This document shows, one piece after another, positions 1-12,292 of a stretch of 41,621 bases of DNA. Below the pieces are notes generated by a model that was given only the letters and a program-made list of their open reading frames with translations, made no database searches and had not been told where the DNA came from. Made by a program: the position numbers and the translations under genes. The stretch comes from Mesorhizobium sp. L2C084A000 (GTDB taxonomy: Bacteria; Pseudomonadota; Alphaproteobacteria; Rhizobiales; Rhizobiaceae). How positions within the stretch are numbered: position 1 is the stretch's first letter; every line of letters begins with the position of its first letter. The stretch is taken from positions 64,064 through 105,684 of the forward strand of contig NZ_AYWX01000008.1 of the NCBI RefSeq assembly GCF_000502875.1, written 5' to 3'.

Positions 1-602
1 GTCTCGTAGTCGCCAGACATGCCCATCGAGAGTTTGGCGACGCCGGCTTCCTTGCCGAGCTTTTCCAACAGCGCGAAGTGCGGGCCGGGGTTCTCATCGG
101 CCGGCGGGATGCACATCAGGCCCTCGATGGCGAGGCCATGCACGTCGCGGCAGCGGGCGACAAAGGCCACGGCGTCGCGGGGCTCGATGCCTGCCTTCTG
201 CGGCTCGGAGCCGGTGTTGACCTGGACGTAGAGCTTCGGTGCGCGGCCCTGCCTGGCGATCTCCTTGGCCAGTTCGGCGGCGATCTTCTCGCGATCGATC
301 GTCTCGATGACGTCGAACAGCGCCACAGCCTCCTTGGCCTTGTTGGATTGCAGCGGGCCGATCAGATGCAGTTCGATGTCGGGAAATGCGTCCTTCAGAT
401 CAGGCCATTTGCCTTGCGCCTCCTGCACGCGGTTCTCGCCGAAGACGCGCTGGCCGGCCTCGATGACCGGGCCGATGTCGGCAGCGTCGAAGGTCTTTGA
501 GACCGCGACCAGCGTCACGACGCCGGCTTCGCGGCCGGCCTCGCGCTCGGCGGCGGCGATCTTCGCCTTGACCGCGAAAAATTGCTGAACGGCGTCACCC
601 AT
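1..602 (-). CDS. yggS: YggS-family PLP homeostasis protein (3' end cut by window)
   Basis: This is a single-domain, fold-type III PLP-binding protein that maintains the vitamin B6 pool; no enzymatic reaction is established for the family. Read on the minus strand from ATG at 602, the protein starts MGDAVQQFF. It has the PLP-lysine motif VAVSKTF (Lys about 36), then GENRVQEA, HLIGPLQSNK, VNTGSEPQKAG and, at the window edge, LSMGMSGDYE, all typical of the family. About 200 codons are visible of an expected 220 or so; the C-terminus lies outside the window. It is divergent from leuS, with about 155 bp between the two starts. There is no stop codon in the visible part. Confidence 0.93.
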   Translation of the reverse strand, partial: MGDAVQQFFAVKAKIAAAEREAGREAGVVTLVAVSKTFDAADIGPVIEAGQRVFGENRVQEAQGKWPDLKDAFPDIELHLIGPLQSNKAKEAVALFDVIETIDREKIAAELAKEIARQGRAPKLYVQVNTGSEPQKAGIEPRDAVAFVARCRDVHGLAIEGLMCIPPADENPGPHFALLEKLGKEAGVAKLSMGMSGDYE

Positions 603-662
603 ATGCAAATCCTGCTGTTTTGACCGGCGTTTTTGTCAGACGCGATACCCATATGGTTGACG

Positions 663-675
663 GGTTTGCCAAACC
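663..675. promoter_or_regulatory. Short perfect palindrome in the yggS-leuS divergent region
   Basis: GGTTTG, one centre base, CAAACC forms a 6-bp perfect inverted repeat between the two divergent starts, about 80 bp upstream of leuS. It could be an operator or chance; no regulator site is recognised. A TTGACG hexamer lies just upstream, but I see no convincing -10 at the right distance. Confidence 0.2.
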
Positions 676-757
676 ATGGTGAACACCCGGACCACATTCC
701 CTGAACTGCCGAGCCATCGCCCGCAGTTCGCGCCTGCTTTTAAGTGAAAAACGTCCC

Positions 758-3368
<2,611 letters not shown>

Positions 3369-3382
<14 letters not shown>

Positions 3383-3947
3383 TCGGGAAAAGACAGAGTT
3401 GAGCCATTTGCTGCGCCGCATAGCGCTTGCCGGCCTGATAGGTTCGCTCGCGCTTGTCTCGGCCTGCACGGTGCGGCCGCTCTATTCGAGCGCGCCACTG
3501 TCGGGTTCGCAGGCCAGTGCCAGTGCCGAACTGGCGTTGATCGGCATCAAGCCGGTCAATACGCGTTACGGCCAACAGGTGCGCAACAATCTGATTTTCG
3601 GGTTTGGACGAGGCGCCGGCGAGCCGGCCTCGCCGGCATATTCGCTCAATCTCGGCGTGACCGAAGCGGTCGAGTCCGCGGCACTCGTGCAGGTCGGAAC
3701 GGATGAAGACGAACCGACCGCTGGTTCCGTGACGCTGACTGGCAGCTATACGCTGGCCGATGCGAAGACCGGCGTGGTGATCGCATCCGGCAAACGTTCG
3801 ATCACCTCGTCCTTCGACAGGCCGCGTCAGGAATTCGCCGCATACCGGGCGCAGATCGACGCCGAGAATCGCGCTGCGCGAGAGTTGGCGGAAGCGCTGC
3901 AGCTGTCCATTGCCCAGGACCTTGTCCGGCACGGCAAGACCGGCTAG
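3369..3947 (+). CDS. lptE: LPS-assembly lipoprotein LptE
   Basis: This is the outer-membrane lipoprotein partner of LptD in inserting lipopolysaccharide into the outer leaflet. The 192-residue protein has a charged N-terminus, a hydrophobic stretch ([15 protein letters not shown]) and a lipobox LVSAC with the lipidated Cys at residue 33, followed by TVRPLYS, typical of LptE. The rest is the usual weakly conserved mature domain. Its place directly after leuS, with overlapping ends, is the classic leuS-lptE arrangement. The usual next gene, holA (DNA polymerase III delta), is not here; an ftsK-like gene follows after 289 bp. A TTG at 3399 is a possible alternative start that would shorten the n-region. 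Confidence 0.9.
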
Positions 3948-4184
3948 CGCACCTCATCGCTTCACGGAAACGGTCTGGCTCCAGGCACGATGGGGTGATC
4001 GTGGGATCATGACCAGATTCTCGAACAGAGATTGTCCGAAGACCCATCGAGCTGCTGCGGCACGGCGAGTAGATCGCGCCACCAGCGTGGATGCGGCGAG
4101 ACGACGATCGTGCCGTGTCGCTCGCAGACCACCACGAAGATTTTGGTGCCCAGGATGGTCGGCGATCCATCCGGGAAGCAACTG

Positions 4185-4190
4185 TTAACC
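4185..4190 (+). promoter_or_regulatory. Possible CtrA half-site upstream of ftsK
   Basis: TTAACC lies about 47 bp upstream of the ftsK ATG. CtrA, the alphaproteobacterial cell-cycle regulator, binds TTAA-type half-sites, and a cell-division gene would be a plausible target. A six-base match alone is weak evidence. The 289-bp gap 3948-4236 around it holds no gene I can support. Confidence 0.2.
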
Positions 4191-4236
4191 AATCGCTCCC
4201 TATTGCTCGGCAGACATTTCAAAGTGAGTCTTGAGA

Positions 4237-6921
4237 ATGGAAGCCAAGCGTTTTTCCCGGGTCAATTTATCGACGGCTGCATTGCCTGATGGCCCCGAGG
4301 GGAAGCGCTTGGAGAGCATCGGCGACAGGGGTGGTCAGCGAAGTTCTTCCGCGGCAGGCGACCTTGATCGTCCGGCTCGCAAGGAGCCGGACGGCCGGCA
4401 GCCCACCACACGCCGGGCCGGCTATTCCGCACCGGTGGTCGATCTCGGCGGCAACAAGCGGCCCTATATGGAGCCGCGGGGTGGCTCGGACGATACGCCT
4501 TCGAAAATCGGCGATATCGAGAGCCCTGCCTGGCAGGAATATTTCTTCCTTGCACCCAACGTGCGTTTTACACGCACGCCGGACTATGAGGCCAGGAAGC
4601 ATCGTCCGCCGCACGAGCGTGTTGTCGAACACGCCGCGACGCGCCCAGCAGAGCAAGCCGTTGCTCAATCCATGATCAACGGGGCGTCTTCCGCGCCTTC
4701 GCTACTGGCATTGCCGGCTTCGGTGAAAAGCCCTGCTTCCCAGCCGCTGGCCGGCCACGCCTCGCAAGGGTCATCACCGCCGGCTGCTGCTTTTGTTGCC
4801 CCGGGGCGCGCCAGGGAGAAGGTGCCAGCCGTTGCGCCGGTGCCGCCGAGGTCGGTCGCTACGGCACGGGCATCCGCGCGTGCGTCCGTTGCTCCGGGCG
4901 CCAAAACGACCACTTCCGAAAGGCTGCGCTGGCCATATCTTTCGGATCATGCCTTCTTCGAGGCCATGGCACCCTATCTGGTCGACGTTTCGTCGCCGGC
5001 CCGGCAGACCGGTCCAGCGTCGCCTGCACCGGTCGCCGTGGCGCCAGTGACCACTATGCCGATCGACATTCGCCCGACGACAGGGACCGATGCCACCGCA
5101 TTGTTTCGTGTCATCGACTGCCTTCCGGGCCAGGTCTTGAAGCCGTTGCCGGATGTTTGGCCGGCCAATTCGAACCGGACCGTCGCCCAACCTGGCGTGC
5201 CGGCGAGCAATGCGCCGTCGCCGGTCCAGGCTGTCGCAATCCCAGCCGCCAAAAGCGATGCCGTTTCCGTGTCGGCCGCGCCAAGTGTGAACGTCCCTGC
5301 CAGGGCCGTTGGCGCCCGCTCCGCGCGCTTGCCTGGGGCTGGAAAGGTCGTGCTGTCAACCGCAGGCGATCCCTATGAGCTTCCCTCGGAAGAGCTGTTG
5401 CAGCAGCCACCGGAGGGACAAGGCTTCTACATGTCGCAGGAGCGGCTCGAGCAGAACGCCGATCTGCTGGAAAGCGTGCTCGAGGACTTCGGCGTGCGTG
5501 GCGAGATCATTCATGTTCGCCCAGGCCCGGTCGTCACGCTCTATGAGTTCGAGCCGGCGCCGGGCGTCAAATCTTCTCGCGTCATCGGGCTTGCAGACGA
5601 TATCGCCCGCTCCATGTCGGCGATTTCGGCGCGCGTCGCCGTCGTGCCTGGCCGCAACGTCATCGGCATCGAGCTCCCGAACGAAACGCGCGAAACCGTC
5701 TATTTCCGGGAGTTGATCGAATCGGAAGGCTTTCGCAAGACCAGCTGCAAGCTGGCGCTTTGTCTCGGCAAGACGATCGGCGGCGAGCCGGTCATCGCCG
5801 AGCTGGCGAAGATGCCGCATTTGCTGGTGGCCGGAACCACCGGCTCCGGCAAGTCGGTTGCCATCAACACCATGATCCTGTCATTGCTCTACCGGCTGAA
5901 GCCGGAAGAATGCCGGCTGATCATGGTCGATCCCAAGATGCTTGAACTCTCCGTCTATGACGGCATCCCGCATCTGCTGACGCCCGTCGTCACGGATCCC
6001 AAGAAAGCCGTGACGGCGCTCAAATGGGCGGTGCGCGAGATGGAGGACCGGTATCGCAAGATGGCGCGGCTCGGTGTGCGCAACATCGACGGCTACAACG
6101 AGCGTGCCGCCGCTGCCCGCGACAAGGGCGAGACGGTCGTCATGACCGTGCAGACCGGCTTCGAAAAGGGCACCGGCGAACCGCTTTTCGAACAGCAGGA
6201 AATCGACCTTGCGCCGATGCCCTACATTGTCGTCATCGTCGACGAGATGGCCGACCTGATGATGGTCGCCGGCAAGGAGATCGAAGGCGCGATCCAGCGA
6301 CTGGCGCAGATGGCGCGCGCTGCCGGCATTCACCTGATCATGGCAACGCAGCGCCCCTCGGTCGATGTCATCACGGGCACGATCAAGGCCAACTTTCCAA
6401 CCCGGATTTCCTTCCAGGTGACATCGAAGATCGACAGCCGCACAATCCTGGGCGAGCAAGGCGCCGAACAATTGCTTGGCCAGGGCGACATGCTGCACAT
6501 GATGGGCGGCGGGCGCATTTCCCGCGTGCATGGGCCGTTTGTTTCCGACGCGGAGGTCGAGCATGTCGTCGCGCATCTCAAGGCGCAAGGGCGCCCTGAA
6601 TATCTGGAAACCGTGACGGCCGATGAGGACGAGGAAGAAATCGAAGACGATCAGGGCACGGTCTTCGACAAGGGATCCGTTGCAGCCGAAGACAGCGACG
6701 CGATCTACGACGAGGCGGTGAAGGTGGTGGTGCGCGACAAGAAATGCTCGACGTCCTACATCCAGCGGCGCCTCGGCATCGGCTACAACCGCGCTGCGTC
6801 CCTGGTCGAGCGTATGGAAAAGGAAGGCCTGGTCGGCACACCCAACCATGTCGGCAAGCGCGAAATCATCATGGGCCGGCGCCAGCCGGCGAGCGCGCCC
6901 GAGGGTGACGGCGCGGATTGA
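4237..6921 (+). CDS. ftsK: FtsK/SpoIIIE-family DNA translocase without membrane domain
   Basis: This is a hexameric double-stranded DNA pump, normally tethered at the septum to clear chromosomes and activate XerCD recombination. The 894-residue protein has no hydrophobic segments at its N-terminus. Residues 1-400 or so are a low-complexity Pro/Ala/Ser/Arg-rich region. The alpha/beta motor follows, with Walker A GTTGSGKS at 533-540, Walker [12 protein letters not shown] near 665, and the [12 protein letters not shown] segment. The C-terminal winged-helix gamma domain, which reads KOPS, is intact ([15 protein letters not shown]). ATG 4237 is preferred over the in-frame TTG 4231 because AAAGTGAG sits at a usable distance. 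The four-TM anchor of standard FtsK is missing, so it may be a second, soluble paralogue. Confidence 0.88.
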   Translation: MEAKRFSRVNLSTAALPDGPEGKRLESIGDRGGQRSSSAAGDLDRPARKEPDGRQPTTRRAGYSAPVVDLGGNKRPYMEPRGGSDDTPSKIGDIESPAWQEYFFLAPNVRFTRTPDYEARKHRPPHERVVEHAATRPAEQAVAQSMINGASSAPSLLALPASVKSPASQPLAGHASQGSSPPAAAFVAPGRAREKVPAVAPVPPRSVATARASARASVAPGAKTTTSERLRWPYLSDHAFFEAMAPYLVDVSSPARQTGPASPAPVAVAPVTTMPIDIRPTTGTDATALFRVIDCLPGQVLKPLPDVWPANSNRTVAQPGVPASNAPSPVQAVAIPAAKSDAVSVSAAPSVNVPARAVGARSARLPGAGKVVLSTAGDPYELPSEELLQQPPEGQGFYMSQERLEQNADLLESVLEDFGVRGEIIHVRPGPVVTLYEFEPAPGVKSSRVIGLADDIARSMSAISARVAVVPGRNVIGIELPNETRETVYFRELIESEGFRKTSCKLALCLGKTIGGEPVIAELAKMPHLLVAGTTGSGKSVAINTMILSLLYRLKPEECRLIMVDPKMLELSVYDGIPHLLTPVVTDPKKAVTALKWAVREMEDRYRKMARLGVRNIDGYNERAAAARDKGETVVMTVQTGFEKGTGEPLFEQQEIDLAPMPYIVVIVDEMADLMMVAGKEIEGAIQRLAQMARAAGIHLIMATQRPSVDVITGTIKANFPTRISFQVTSKIDSRTILGEQGAEQLLGQGDMLHMMGGGRISRVHGPFVSDAEVEHVVAHLKAQGRPEYLETVTADEDEEEIEDDQGTVFDKGSVAAEDSDAIYDEAVKVVVRDKKCSTSYIQRRLGIGYNRAASLVERMEKEGLVGTPNHVGKREIIMGRRQPASAPEGDGAD

Positions 6922-6945
6922 GCGGCAGTCTGCTTGGAGCGCACA

Positions 6946-6975
6946 TGAAAAAGGCCGGTTGCCCGGCCTTTTCAT
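6946..6975. terminator. Bidirectional terminator between ftsK and transaldolase
   Basis: A perfect 10-bp stem, AAAAGGCCGG (6949-6958) with CCGGCCTTTT (6963-6972) and a TTGC loop, lies between two convergent genes. The A and T runs inside the stem give a U-tract in either direction, so it can serve both ftsK and the transaldolase. Confidence 0.85.
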
Positions 6976-7008
6976 CACAAGCGAATTGGCTTTAGCCGAT
7001 CGCCATTC

Positions 7009-7665
7009 TCAGCCGATCTTCTGGCCGGTTTTTGCCCAGTCGGCAAGGAACTGTTCCAGGCCCTTGTCGGTCAGCGGGTGCTTGACCAGTGCCTTCAGGG
7101 TCGCCGGCGGCGCGGTCACGACATCGGCGCCGATGAGTGCCGCCTGCTTGACATGGTTCACGGTGCGCACCGAAGCGACCAGGATCTCGGTCTGGAAATC
7201 GTAATTGTCGTAGATCTGCCTGATCTCCTGGATCAGCTCCATGCCGTCGATGCCGATGTCGTCGACGCGGCCGACGAAGGGCGAGATGAACGAGGCACCG
7301 GCCTTGGCCGCCAGCAGCGCCTGGTTGGCCGAAAAGCACAGCGTGACGTTGACCAGGCGGTTCATCTCGGTGCGGATCGTCTTGCAGGCCTTGAGCCCGT
7401 CCAGCGTCAGCGGCACCTTGATGCAGACATTGTCGGCGATCTTGGCCAGAACCTTGGCCTGCTGCATCATCTCGGAATATTCGGTGGCGGTGACTTCAGC
7501 CGAGACCGGACCCTTGACGATGTCGCAAATCTCTTTGGTGACCTCGGCGATCTTGCCGCCGGATTTGAGGATCAGCGACGGATTGGTGGTGACGCCGTCG
7601 AGCAGCCCCAGATCGTTCAGCTCACGGATATCCTTGACGTCGGCGGTGTCGACAAAAAATTTCAT
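7009..7665 (-). CDS. tal: Transaldolase, small (TalC/MipB-type) family
   Basis: This is a pentose-phosphate pathway enzyme that moves a dihydroxyacetone unit via a Schiff base; related short members act as fructose-6-phosphate aldolases. The 218-residue length fits the short subfamily. Visible motifs are FFVDTAD at the start, GVTTNPS (24-30), the Schiff-base lysine in CIKVPLT (Lys83), [18 protein letters not shown] and [12 protein letters not shown] 7665 is chosen because GGAGA lies about 8 bases upstream; an open frame continues further up to 7704 without a good ribosome site. It is divergent from priA with 90 bp between starts. Transaldolase versus aldolase activity cannot be decided from the visible motifs. 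Confidence 0.93.
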   Translation of the reverse strand: MKFFVDTADVKDIRELNDLGLLDGVTTNPSLILKSGGKIAEVTKEICDIVKGPVSAEVTATEYSEMMQQAKVLAKIADNVCIKVPLTLDGLKACKTIRTEMNRLVNVTLCFSANQALLAAKAGASFISPFVGRVDDIGIDGMELIQEIRQIYDNYDFQTEILVASVRTVNHVKQAALIGADVVTAPPATLKALVKHPLTDKGLEQFLADWAKTGQKIG

Positions 7666-7755
7666 GGCGGGTCTCCTGAAGATTTTCATGTGCATGTCAT
7701 GCACATTCGGGGTCGGCCTTTGATCTAGACCAAAGTCAGGGCAAGGTCACGCCTC

Positions 7756-9939
7756 ATGATCGAAGATTCGCCCTTTGTCGCAGCCGCACCGGTGCTGGTG
7801 CCGATGCCCGCCGAACGCCCCTACACCTATGCCGTGCCGGCCGGCATGCGCGTGGTGCCGGGCTCGATCGTGCGCGTGCCGCTCGGTCCGCGCCAGGTCG
7901 CCGGCATCGTCTGGGATGGCGCGGTCGAGAAGGTCGACGCGAAAAAGCTGCGCCCCATCGAACAGGTTTTCGACTGCCCGCCGATCGACCGCGCGATGCG
8001 CCGCTTCGTCGACTGGGTGGCGCAGTACACGCTGTCGCCGCCGGGCATGGTGGCGCGCATGCTGCTCAGGGCGCCGGAGGCTTTCGACCCCGAACCGTGG
8101 ATCGAGGGATTGCAGCGCACGCTTCTCGCACCCGACCGGATGACGAGCGCCAGGCAGCGCGTGCTGGAGACGGCCGAAGGCGGCCTTGCCTGGACGCGCT
8201 CCGGCCTCGCTCACGCCGCCGGCGTGTCGTCGACGGTGATCGACGGCCTGAGGGCGCAAGGCGTGTTCGAGACCGTGATGATCCCGCCGCGCCCGGTGGT
8301 GGCCGCGCCCGATCCCGCCTACGCCACACCGGAACTGATGCCGGACCAGAGCGCCGCGGCGCAGATGCTGCGCGCCAATGTCGCAGCCGGCGTGTTCAAC
8401 GTCGCGCTGCTCGACGGCGTCACCGGATCAGGTAAGACGGAGGTTTATTTCGAAGCGGTGGCGGCTGCGCTCGACCAGGGCAGGCAGGTGCTGATCCTGC
8501 TGCCGGAAATCGCGCTGACGCATGCCTTTCTCGAGCGCTTCCAGCAGCGCTTCGGCGCCAAGCCGGGTGAATGGCATTCCGACCTGCCGCCGCGGATGCG
8601 CGAGCGGGTTTGGCGGCAAGTGGCGGAAGGCGGCGTGCGGGTCGTCGCCGGTGCGCGTTCGGCGCTGTTCCTGCCGTTCAAGGAGCTTGGCCTGATCGTC
8701 GTCGACGAGGAGCACGACCCTGCCTACAAGCAGGAGGACCGCGTCTTCTACAATGCGCGCGATATGGCGGTGGTGCGCGGCCATATCGGCAGCTTTCCGG
8801 TCGTGCTGGCGTCGGCGACGCCATCGGTTGAAAGCCGGGTCAATGCCAGCCAAGGTAAATACAACAGAGCGGTGCTTTCCGCTCGCTTCGCCGAGGCGGC
8901 GCTTCCGCATCTGAAGGCGGTCGACATGCGGCGCGCGCCGCCGGCGCGTGGCGGTTTCCTGTCGCCGGTGCTGCTCGACCAGATGCGCCAGACGCTGGAG
9001 AGGCAGGAGCAGTCGCTGCTGTTCCTCAACCGGCGCGGCTATGCGCCGCTGACGCTGTGCCGGGTCTGCGGCCACCGCTTCGGCTGCCCGGTCTGCTCGG
9101 CCTGGCTGGTCGAGCATCGTTTTCGCGGCCAGCTGGTCTGCCATCATTGCGGGCACAATGAGCGCCGCCCCGAAGCCTGCCCGGAATGCGGCACGCTCGA
9201 TCATCTGGTCGCCTGCGGGCCAGGTGTCGAGCGGATCGCCGAAGAGGTCGTTACGCATTTTCCCGACGCGCGCACCATCGTCTTGTCGTCGGACCTGATG
9301 GGCGGCGTAAGGCGGCTGCGGCTGGAGCTGGAGGCGATCGCCGATGGCGAGGCCGACATCGTCATCGGCACGCAGCTCGTCGCCAAGGGCCACAACTTTC
9401 CCAACATGACCCTGGTCGGCGTCGTCGATGCCGATCTTGGCCTTGCCAATGGCGATCCGCGCGCCGCCGAGCGCACATTTCAGCTGCTCAGCCAGGTCAC
9501 CGGCCGCGCCGGCCGCACCGGCAAGAAGAGCCTTGGCCTGCTGCAGACTTTTCAGCCCGACCACCCGGTGATGCGGGCGATCGTCTCGGGCGACGCCGAG
9601 GCGTTTTACGAACGTGAGATCGCCGAGCGCGAACGGGCCGCACTGCCGCCCTTCGGCCGGCTCGCAGGCGTCATCGTTAGTGCGGTGACGCGGGCTGAAG
9701 CCGAAGGCCATGCACGTGGCCTGCGCCGCGCCGCGCCCGAGGCGACGGATTTGTTCGTGCTCGGCCCGGCGGAGGCGCCGCTGTCACTGCTCGGCGGCCG
9801 CCATCGCTTCCGCCTGCTGATCCAGGGCGAGCGGCGCGCCGATATGCAAGGTTTTATCAGGGCCATGCTGGCCAACGGGCCAAAACAGCGCGGTTCGGTC
9901 AGGGTGCAGGTCGATATTGATCCGCAGAGCTTTTTGTGA
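7756..9939 (+). CDS. priA: Primosomal replication-restart helicase PriA
   Basis: This 3'-to-5' SF2 helicase recognises stalled forks and reloads the replisome. The 727 residues begin with the 3' DNA-binding domain (VLVPMPAERPYTYAVP), followed by a winged-helix region. The helicase core has Walker A GVTGSGKTEVY near 221 and DEEH near 317. A zinc-binding insertion with eight cysteines lies at about 435-478 (CRVCGHRFGCPVC, CHHCGH, CPECG). Motifs V/VI (GTQLVAKGHNFPN, QVTGRAGR) and the C-terminal domain are present. Length and motifs are complete. In Rhizobiales priA commonly lies just upstream of the F1 atp operon, as here, with three small genes between. Confidence 0.97.
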   Translation: MIEDSPFVAAAPVLVPMPAERPYTYAVPAGMRVVPGSIVRVPLGPRQVAGIVWDGAVEKVDAKKLRPIEQVFDCPPIDRAMRRFVDWVAQYTLSPPGMVARMLLRAPEAFDPEPWIEGLQRTLLAPDRMTSARQRVLETAEGGLAWTRSGLAHAAGVSSTVIDGLRAQGVFETVMIPPRPVVAAPDPAYATPELMPDQSAAAQMLRANVAAGVFNVALLDGVTGSGKTEVYFEAVAAALDQGRQVLILLPEIALTHAFLERFQQRFGAKPGEWHSDLPPRMRERVWRQVAEGGVRVVAGARSALFLPFKELGLIVVDEEHDPAYKQEDRVFYNARDMAVVRGHIGSFPVVLASATPSVESRVNASQGKYNRAVLSARFAEAALPHLKAVDMRRAPPARGGFLSPVLLDQMRQTLERQEQSLLFLNRRGYAPLTLCRVCGHRFGCPVCSAWLVEHRFRGQLVCHHCGHNERRPEACPECGTLDHLVACGPGVERIAEEVVTHFPDARTIVLSSDLMGGVRRLRLELEAIADGEADIVIGTQLVAKGHNFPNMTLVGVVDADLGLANGDPRAAERTFQLLSQVTGRAGRTGKKSLGLLQTFQPDHPVMRAIVSGDAEAFYEREIAERERAALPPFGRLAGVIVSAVTRAEAEGHARGLRRAAPEATDLFVLGPAEAPLSLLGGRHRFRLLIQGERRADMQGFIRAMLANGPKQRGSVRVQVDIDPQSFL

Positions 9940-9987
9940 GTTGAACGCCGCCGGCCACTCTCGGTAAATGAGCTTATAGAGAGCGGA

Positions 9988-10233
9988 TCAAAATTCGACG
10001 TCCCTCAATGGCGATTCATTTCGCTCAAGTTCGATGCCGCCCGGATACCGAAGCAAAAAGTCCCCGAAGTTTTTCTGGCTGTCTTGCGGATAAAGCTTTC
10101 GCCCCTCAGCAACCGGAATGACCATGGCGGTCGGCTTGCCGTTTCTCGTGATAATGGTTGGCTCGCCGTTTCCTGCGGCCCCGACGATTGCCGAGAGCCC
10201 CACCTTGGCCTGCCGAAGCTCAACAGTTTTCAC
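9988..10233 (-). CDS. Phd/YefM-family antitoxin without a visible toxin
   Basis: This 81-residue protein begins MKTVELRQAKVGLSAIV and contains TIITRNGKPTAMVIP, the DNA-binding fold of prevent-host-death antitoxins, followed by a short C-terminal tail that would normally wrap a PIN or Doc toxin. The start is GTG 10233 with a near-perfect AAGGAGG eight bases upstream. Antitoxin genes of this type are usually followed at once by the toxin. Here the stop lies 48 bp from the end of convergent priA, and no toxin reading frame follows or precedes. It is therefore an orphan antitoxin, or a regulator recruited from one. Confidence 0.85.
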   Translation of the reverse strand: MKTVELRQAKVGLSAIVGAAGNGEPTIITRNGKPTAMVIPVAEGRKLYPQDSQKNFGDFLLRYPGGIELERNESPLRDVEF

Positions 10234-10299
10234 TGCGACCTCCTTATGCTCTCATGTGTTTATAGTATCGGGGATCGCCCAGGAAAAGGAACAGCCCTT

Positions 10300-10995
10300 A
10301 TGAAAACCCTCGGCCTTCTGGGCGGCATGAGCTGGGAATCGACCGCCATCTACTATCGCCTGCTCAACGAGATCGTGCGCGAGCGGCTGGGCGGCTTGCA
10401 TTCTGCCAAACTCCTGCTGTGGTCCTTCGATTTTGCAGAGATCGCCGAGCGGCAGCATCACGGCGACTGGGACGGCGCCGGCGTGCTTCTCGTCGAAGCA
10501 GCGCGCAAACTCGAGGCCGGCGGCGCGGAAGGTCTGCTTTTGTGCACCAACACCATGCACAGGCTGGCCGATGAGGTGCAGGCGTCGGTGTCGATCCCGC
10601 TGATCCACATCGCCGACGCCACGGCGGTGGCGGTCAAGCGCGCCGGCATGCAGCGGCCGGCGCTGCTGGCGACGCGCTTCACCATGGAGCAGGACTTCTA
10701 CAAGGGCCGGCTCGCCGACAGATTTGGATTGAGCCCTGTGGTGCCGGATGCGGCCGGGCGCGACATGGTCCATCGTGTCATCTATGAGGAACTGTGCCAA
10801 GGCATCGTCAAGGAGACTTCAAAGGCGGCTTACATAGCCGAGACCGAGCGCCTGCGCCGCGAAGAGGCGGCCGACAGCGTCATCATGGGCTGCACCGAGA
10901 TCACCATGCTCATCGGCCAGCAGGACTTCGACGTTCCGGTCTTCGACACAACGCGCATCCATGCCGAGGCGGCGGTCGAATTCACGCTGGGCTGA
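10300..10995 (+). CDS. Aspartate/glutamate racemase family protein
   Basis: This cofactor-independent amino-acid racemase fold protein has 231 residues. The start MKTLGLLGGMSWEST is diagnostic. The two catalytic cysteines are visible in LLCTNTMH and IMGCTEITML, with the C-terminal ending FDTTRIHAEAAVEF typical of the YgeA-type subgroup. ATG 10300 has AGGAAAAGGA upstream; the open frame extends further 5' but runs antisense through the antitoxin gene, so that part is not coding. The substrate (Asp, Glu or a broader range) cannot be told from sequence. It is divergent from the antitoxin gene, 66 bp apart. Confidence 0.9.
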   Translation: MKTLGLLGGMSWESTAIYYRLLNEIVRERLGGLHSAKLLLWSFDFAEIAERQHHGDWDGAGVLLVEAARKLEAGGAEGLLLCTNTMHRLADEVQASVSIPLIHIADATAVAVKRAGMQRPALLATRFTMEQDFYKGRLADRFGLSPVVPDAAGRDMVHRVIYEELCQGIVKETSKAAYIAETERLRREEAADSVIMGCTEITMLIGQQDFDVPVFDTTRIHAEAAVEFTLG

Positions 10996-11089
10996 CAGGC
11001 TTCCGCAAATTGCCGGACTCCATCTGGCGTCCTTTCTTTCCTTCGCTAGAATGCCCGGAATTTCAAAACAGGCATTTCGAGGGGACGAG

Positions 11090-11485
11090 ATGGATTTTGC
11101 GCTTCCATGGCCGACGAGCCAGGGCGAATGGCTGGCCTGGTCGAGCGCCGTCTTCACCGTGCTGCTCGGTCTTTTGTTTTTTCTGGCACCTGGTCTCGCC
11201 TTCCGTGCCCTGCGCTTGCAGGTCAAGCCAGAGAAGGCTGCCGCGATCGCCGAGGGGCGCGGCAGGATGTCGGGCTTTTATCTCGGTGTCGGCCTGTGCT
11301 GTATCCTGCTGGCGCAGCCGCTGATCTACATGGCGCTCGGCTTTTCCTGGTTGTTCACCGCCTTCGGCCGGCTGCTGTCGATGATGTCTGATGGCGCCAA
11401 CACGCCTTTCAATTGGGTTTCCATTGTGCTGGAATTGGTCCTGGCGGCGTTGCCGCTCGCCTTTGCCTTCGGCTTTCTGCCTTGA
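11090..11485 (+). CDS. Small four-helix membrane protein, possibly DUF4345
   Basis: This 131-residue integral membrane protein has about four hydrophobic segments (AVFTVLLGLLFFLAPGLAF, YLGVGLCCILLAQPLIYMAL, WLFTAFGRLLSMM and the C-terminal VLELVLAALPLAFAFGF). ATG 11090 follows GAGGGGACGAG closely. The spacing of helices and the RGRMSGFYLGVG segment between helices 1 and 2 recall the DUF4345 family, whose function is unknown; that match is from memory. It stands between the racemase-family gene and the atp operon with its own ribosome site and shows no link to either. Confidence 0.75.
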   Translation: MDFALPWPTSQGEWLAWSSAVFTVLLGLLFFLAPGLAFRALRLQVKPEKAAAIAEGRGRMSGFYLGVGLCCILLAQPLIYMALGFSWLFTAFGRLLSMMSDGANTPFNWVSIVLELVLAALPLAFAFGFLP

Positions 11486-11567
11486 ATCGTTGGGTATTCC
11501 GCGATGGAAGACGGGTGACTTTCCCCGGATGCGACAATAGTGCCTGAAAACCATGCGGAACGACGCA

Positions 11568-11596
11568 TTGCGGTCTTAAAATGCCTGTGCTAGACG
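11568..11596 (+). promoter_or_regulatory. Candidate promoter for the atp operon
   Basis: TTGCGG (11568-11573), a 17-base spacer and TAGACG (11591-11596) form the best sigma-70-like pair in the 246-bp gap 11486-11731. It would give a leader of about 130 nt before atpH. The match is modest, and nothing else in the gap looks like a gene. Confidence 0.35.
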
Positions 11597-11731
11597 GCAA
11601 TCGACTTTCGGCCGGGGATAGCGGAAGCCGCGCCTCCGTGCTCGAAAAAATGCAGTAAGGTCAAAGATTTAGCCAGAGTTTTTGCTCGCGCCAACAATCT
11701 ACGGCCTGTCAGACAAGAGAAAAGACGGTCC

Positions 11732-12292
11732 GTGGCTCAATCGTCATCGCCAATCTCAGGTGTCGCAGAACGCTATGCGGGTTCGCTGTTCGAACTCGCC
11801 CTGCAGGCAAATTCCGTGGCCAAGGTCGAAGCCGACCTCAACAGTTTCGAAGCCATGCTCGCGGGCAGCGCTGATCTCAGCCGGCTGATCAATAGCCCGG
11901 TGTTCTCCAGCGAGGACCAGGCGAAGGCCATTGCGGCGATTGCCGACAAGGCGGGGATTGCCGGCCTCACTGGCAATTTCCTGCGCGTCGTCGCCCGCAA
12001 CCGCCGGCTGTTCGCCATTCCCGGCATGATCAGGGCGTTCCGCCAGATATCAGCCGAACATCGTGGCGAGACCGCTGCTGAAGTGACGTCGGCGCACGAG
12101 CTGACGGCTGCCCAGCAGACCGAACTCAAGGCGGCGCTGAAGAGCGTTGCCGGCAAGGACGTGGCCATCTCCGTCACCGTCGATCCGTCGCTGCTCGGCG
12201 GGCTGGTGGTCAAGATGGGCTCGCGCCAGATCGATACGTCGCTCAAAACCAAACTCAATTCGCTCAAGCTTGCACTGAAAGAGGTCGGCTGA
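11732..12292 (+). CDS. atpH: F1 ATP synthase delta subunit
   Basis: The delta subunit joins F1 to the peripheral stalk of the proton-translocating ATP synthase. The 186-residue protein begins at a GTG (11732) and reads [23 protein letters not shown], the expected N-terminal domain. It ends [26 protein letters not shown], the conserved C-terminal signature. Its stop overlaps the atpA start by one base (TGATG), indicating coupling. First gene of atpHAGDC; the F0 genes are elsewhere, as is usual in alphaproteobacteria. Confidence 0.97.
   Translation: MAQSSSPISGVAERYAGSLFELALQANSVAKVEADLNSFEAMLAGSADLSRLINSPVFSSEDQAKAIAAIADKAGIAGLTGNFLRVVARNRRLFAIPGMIRAFRQISAEHRGETAAEVTSAHELTAAQQTELKAALKSVAGKDVAISVTVDPSLLGGLVVKMGSRQIDTSLKTKLNSLKLALKEVG

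Noticed and set aside
4007..4222. 71-codon minus-strand frame between lptE and ftsK
   Set aside because: It has a moderately protein-like sequence but no recognised family, lies across the presumed ftsK promoter, and overlapping frames on the other strand are equally open.
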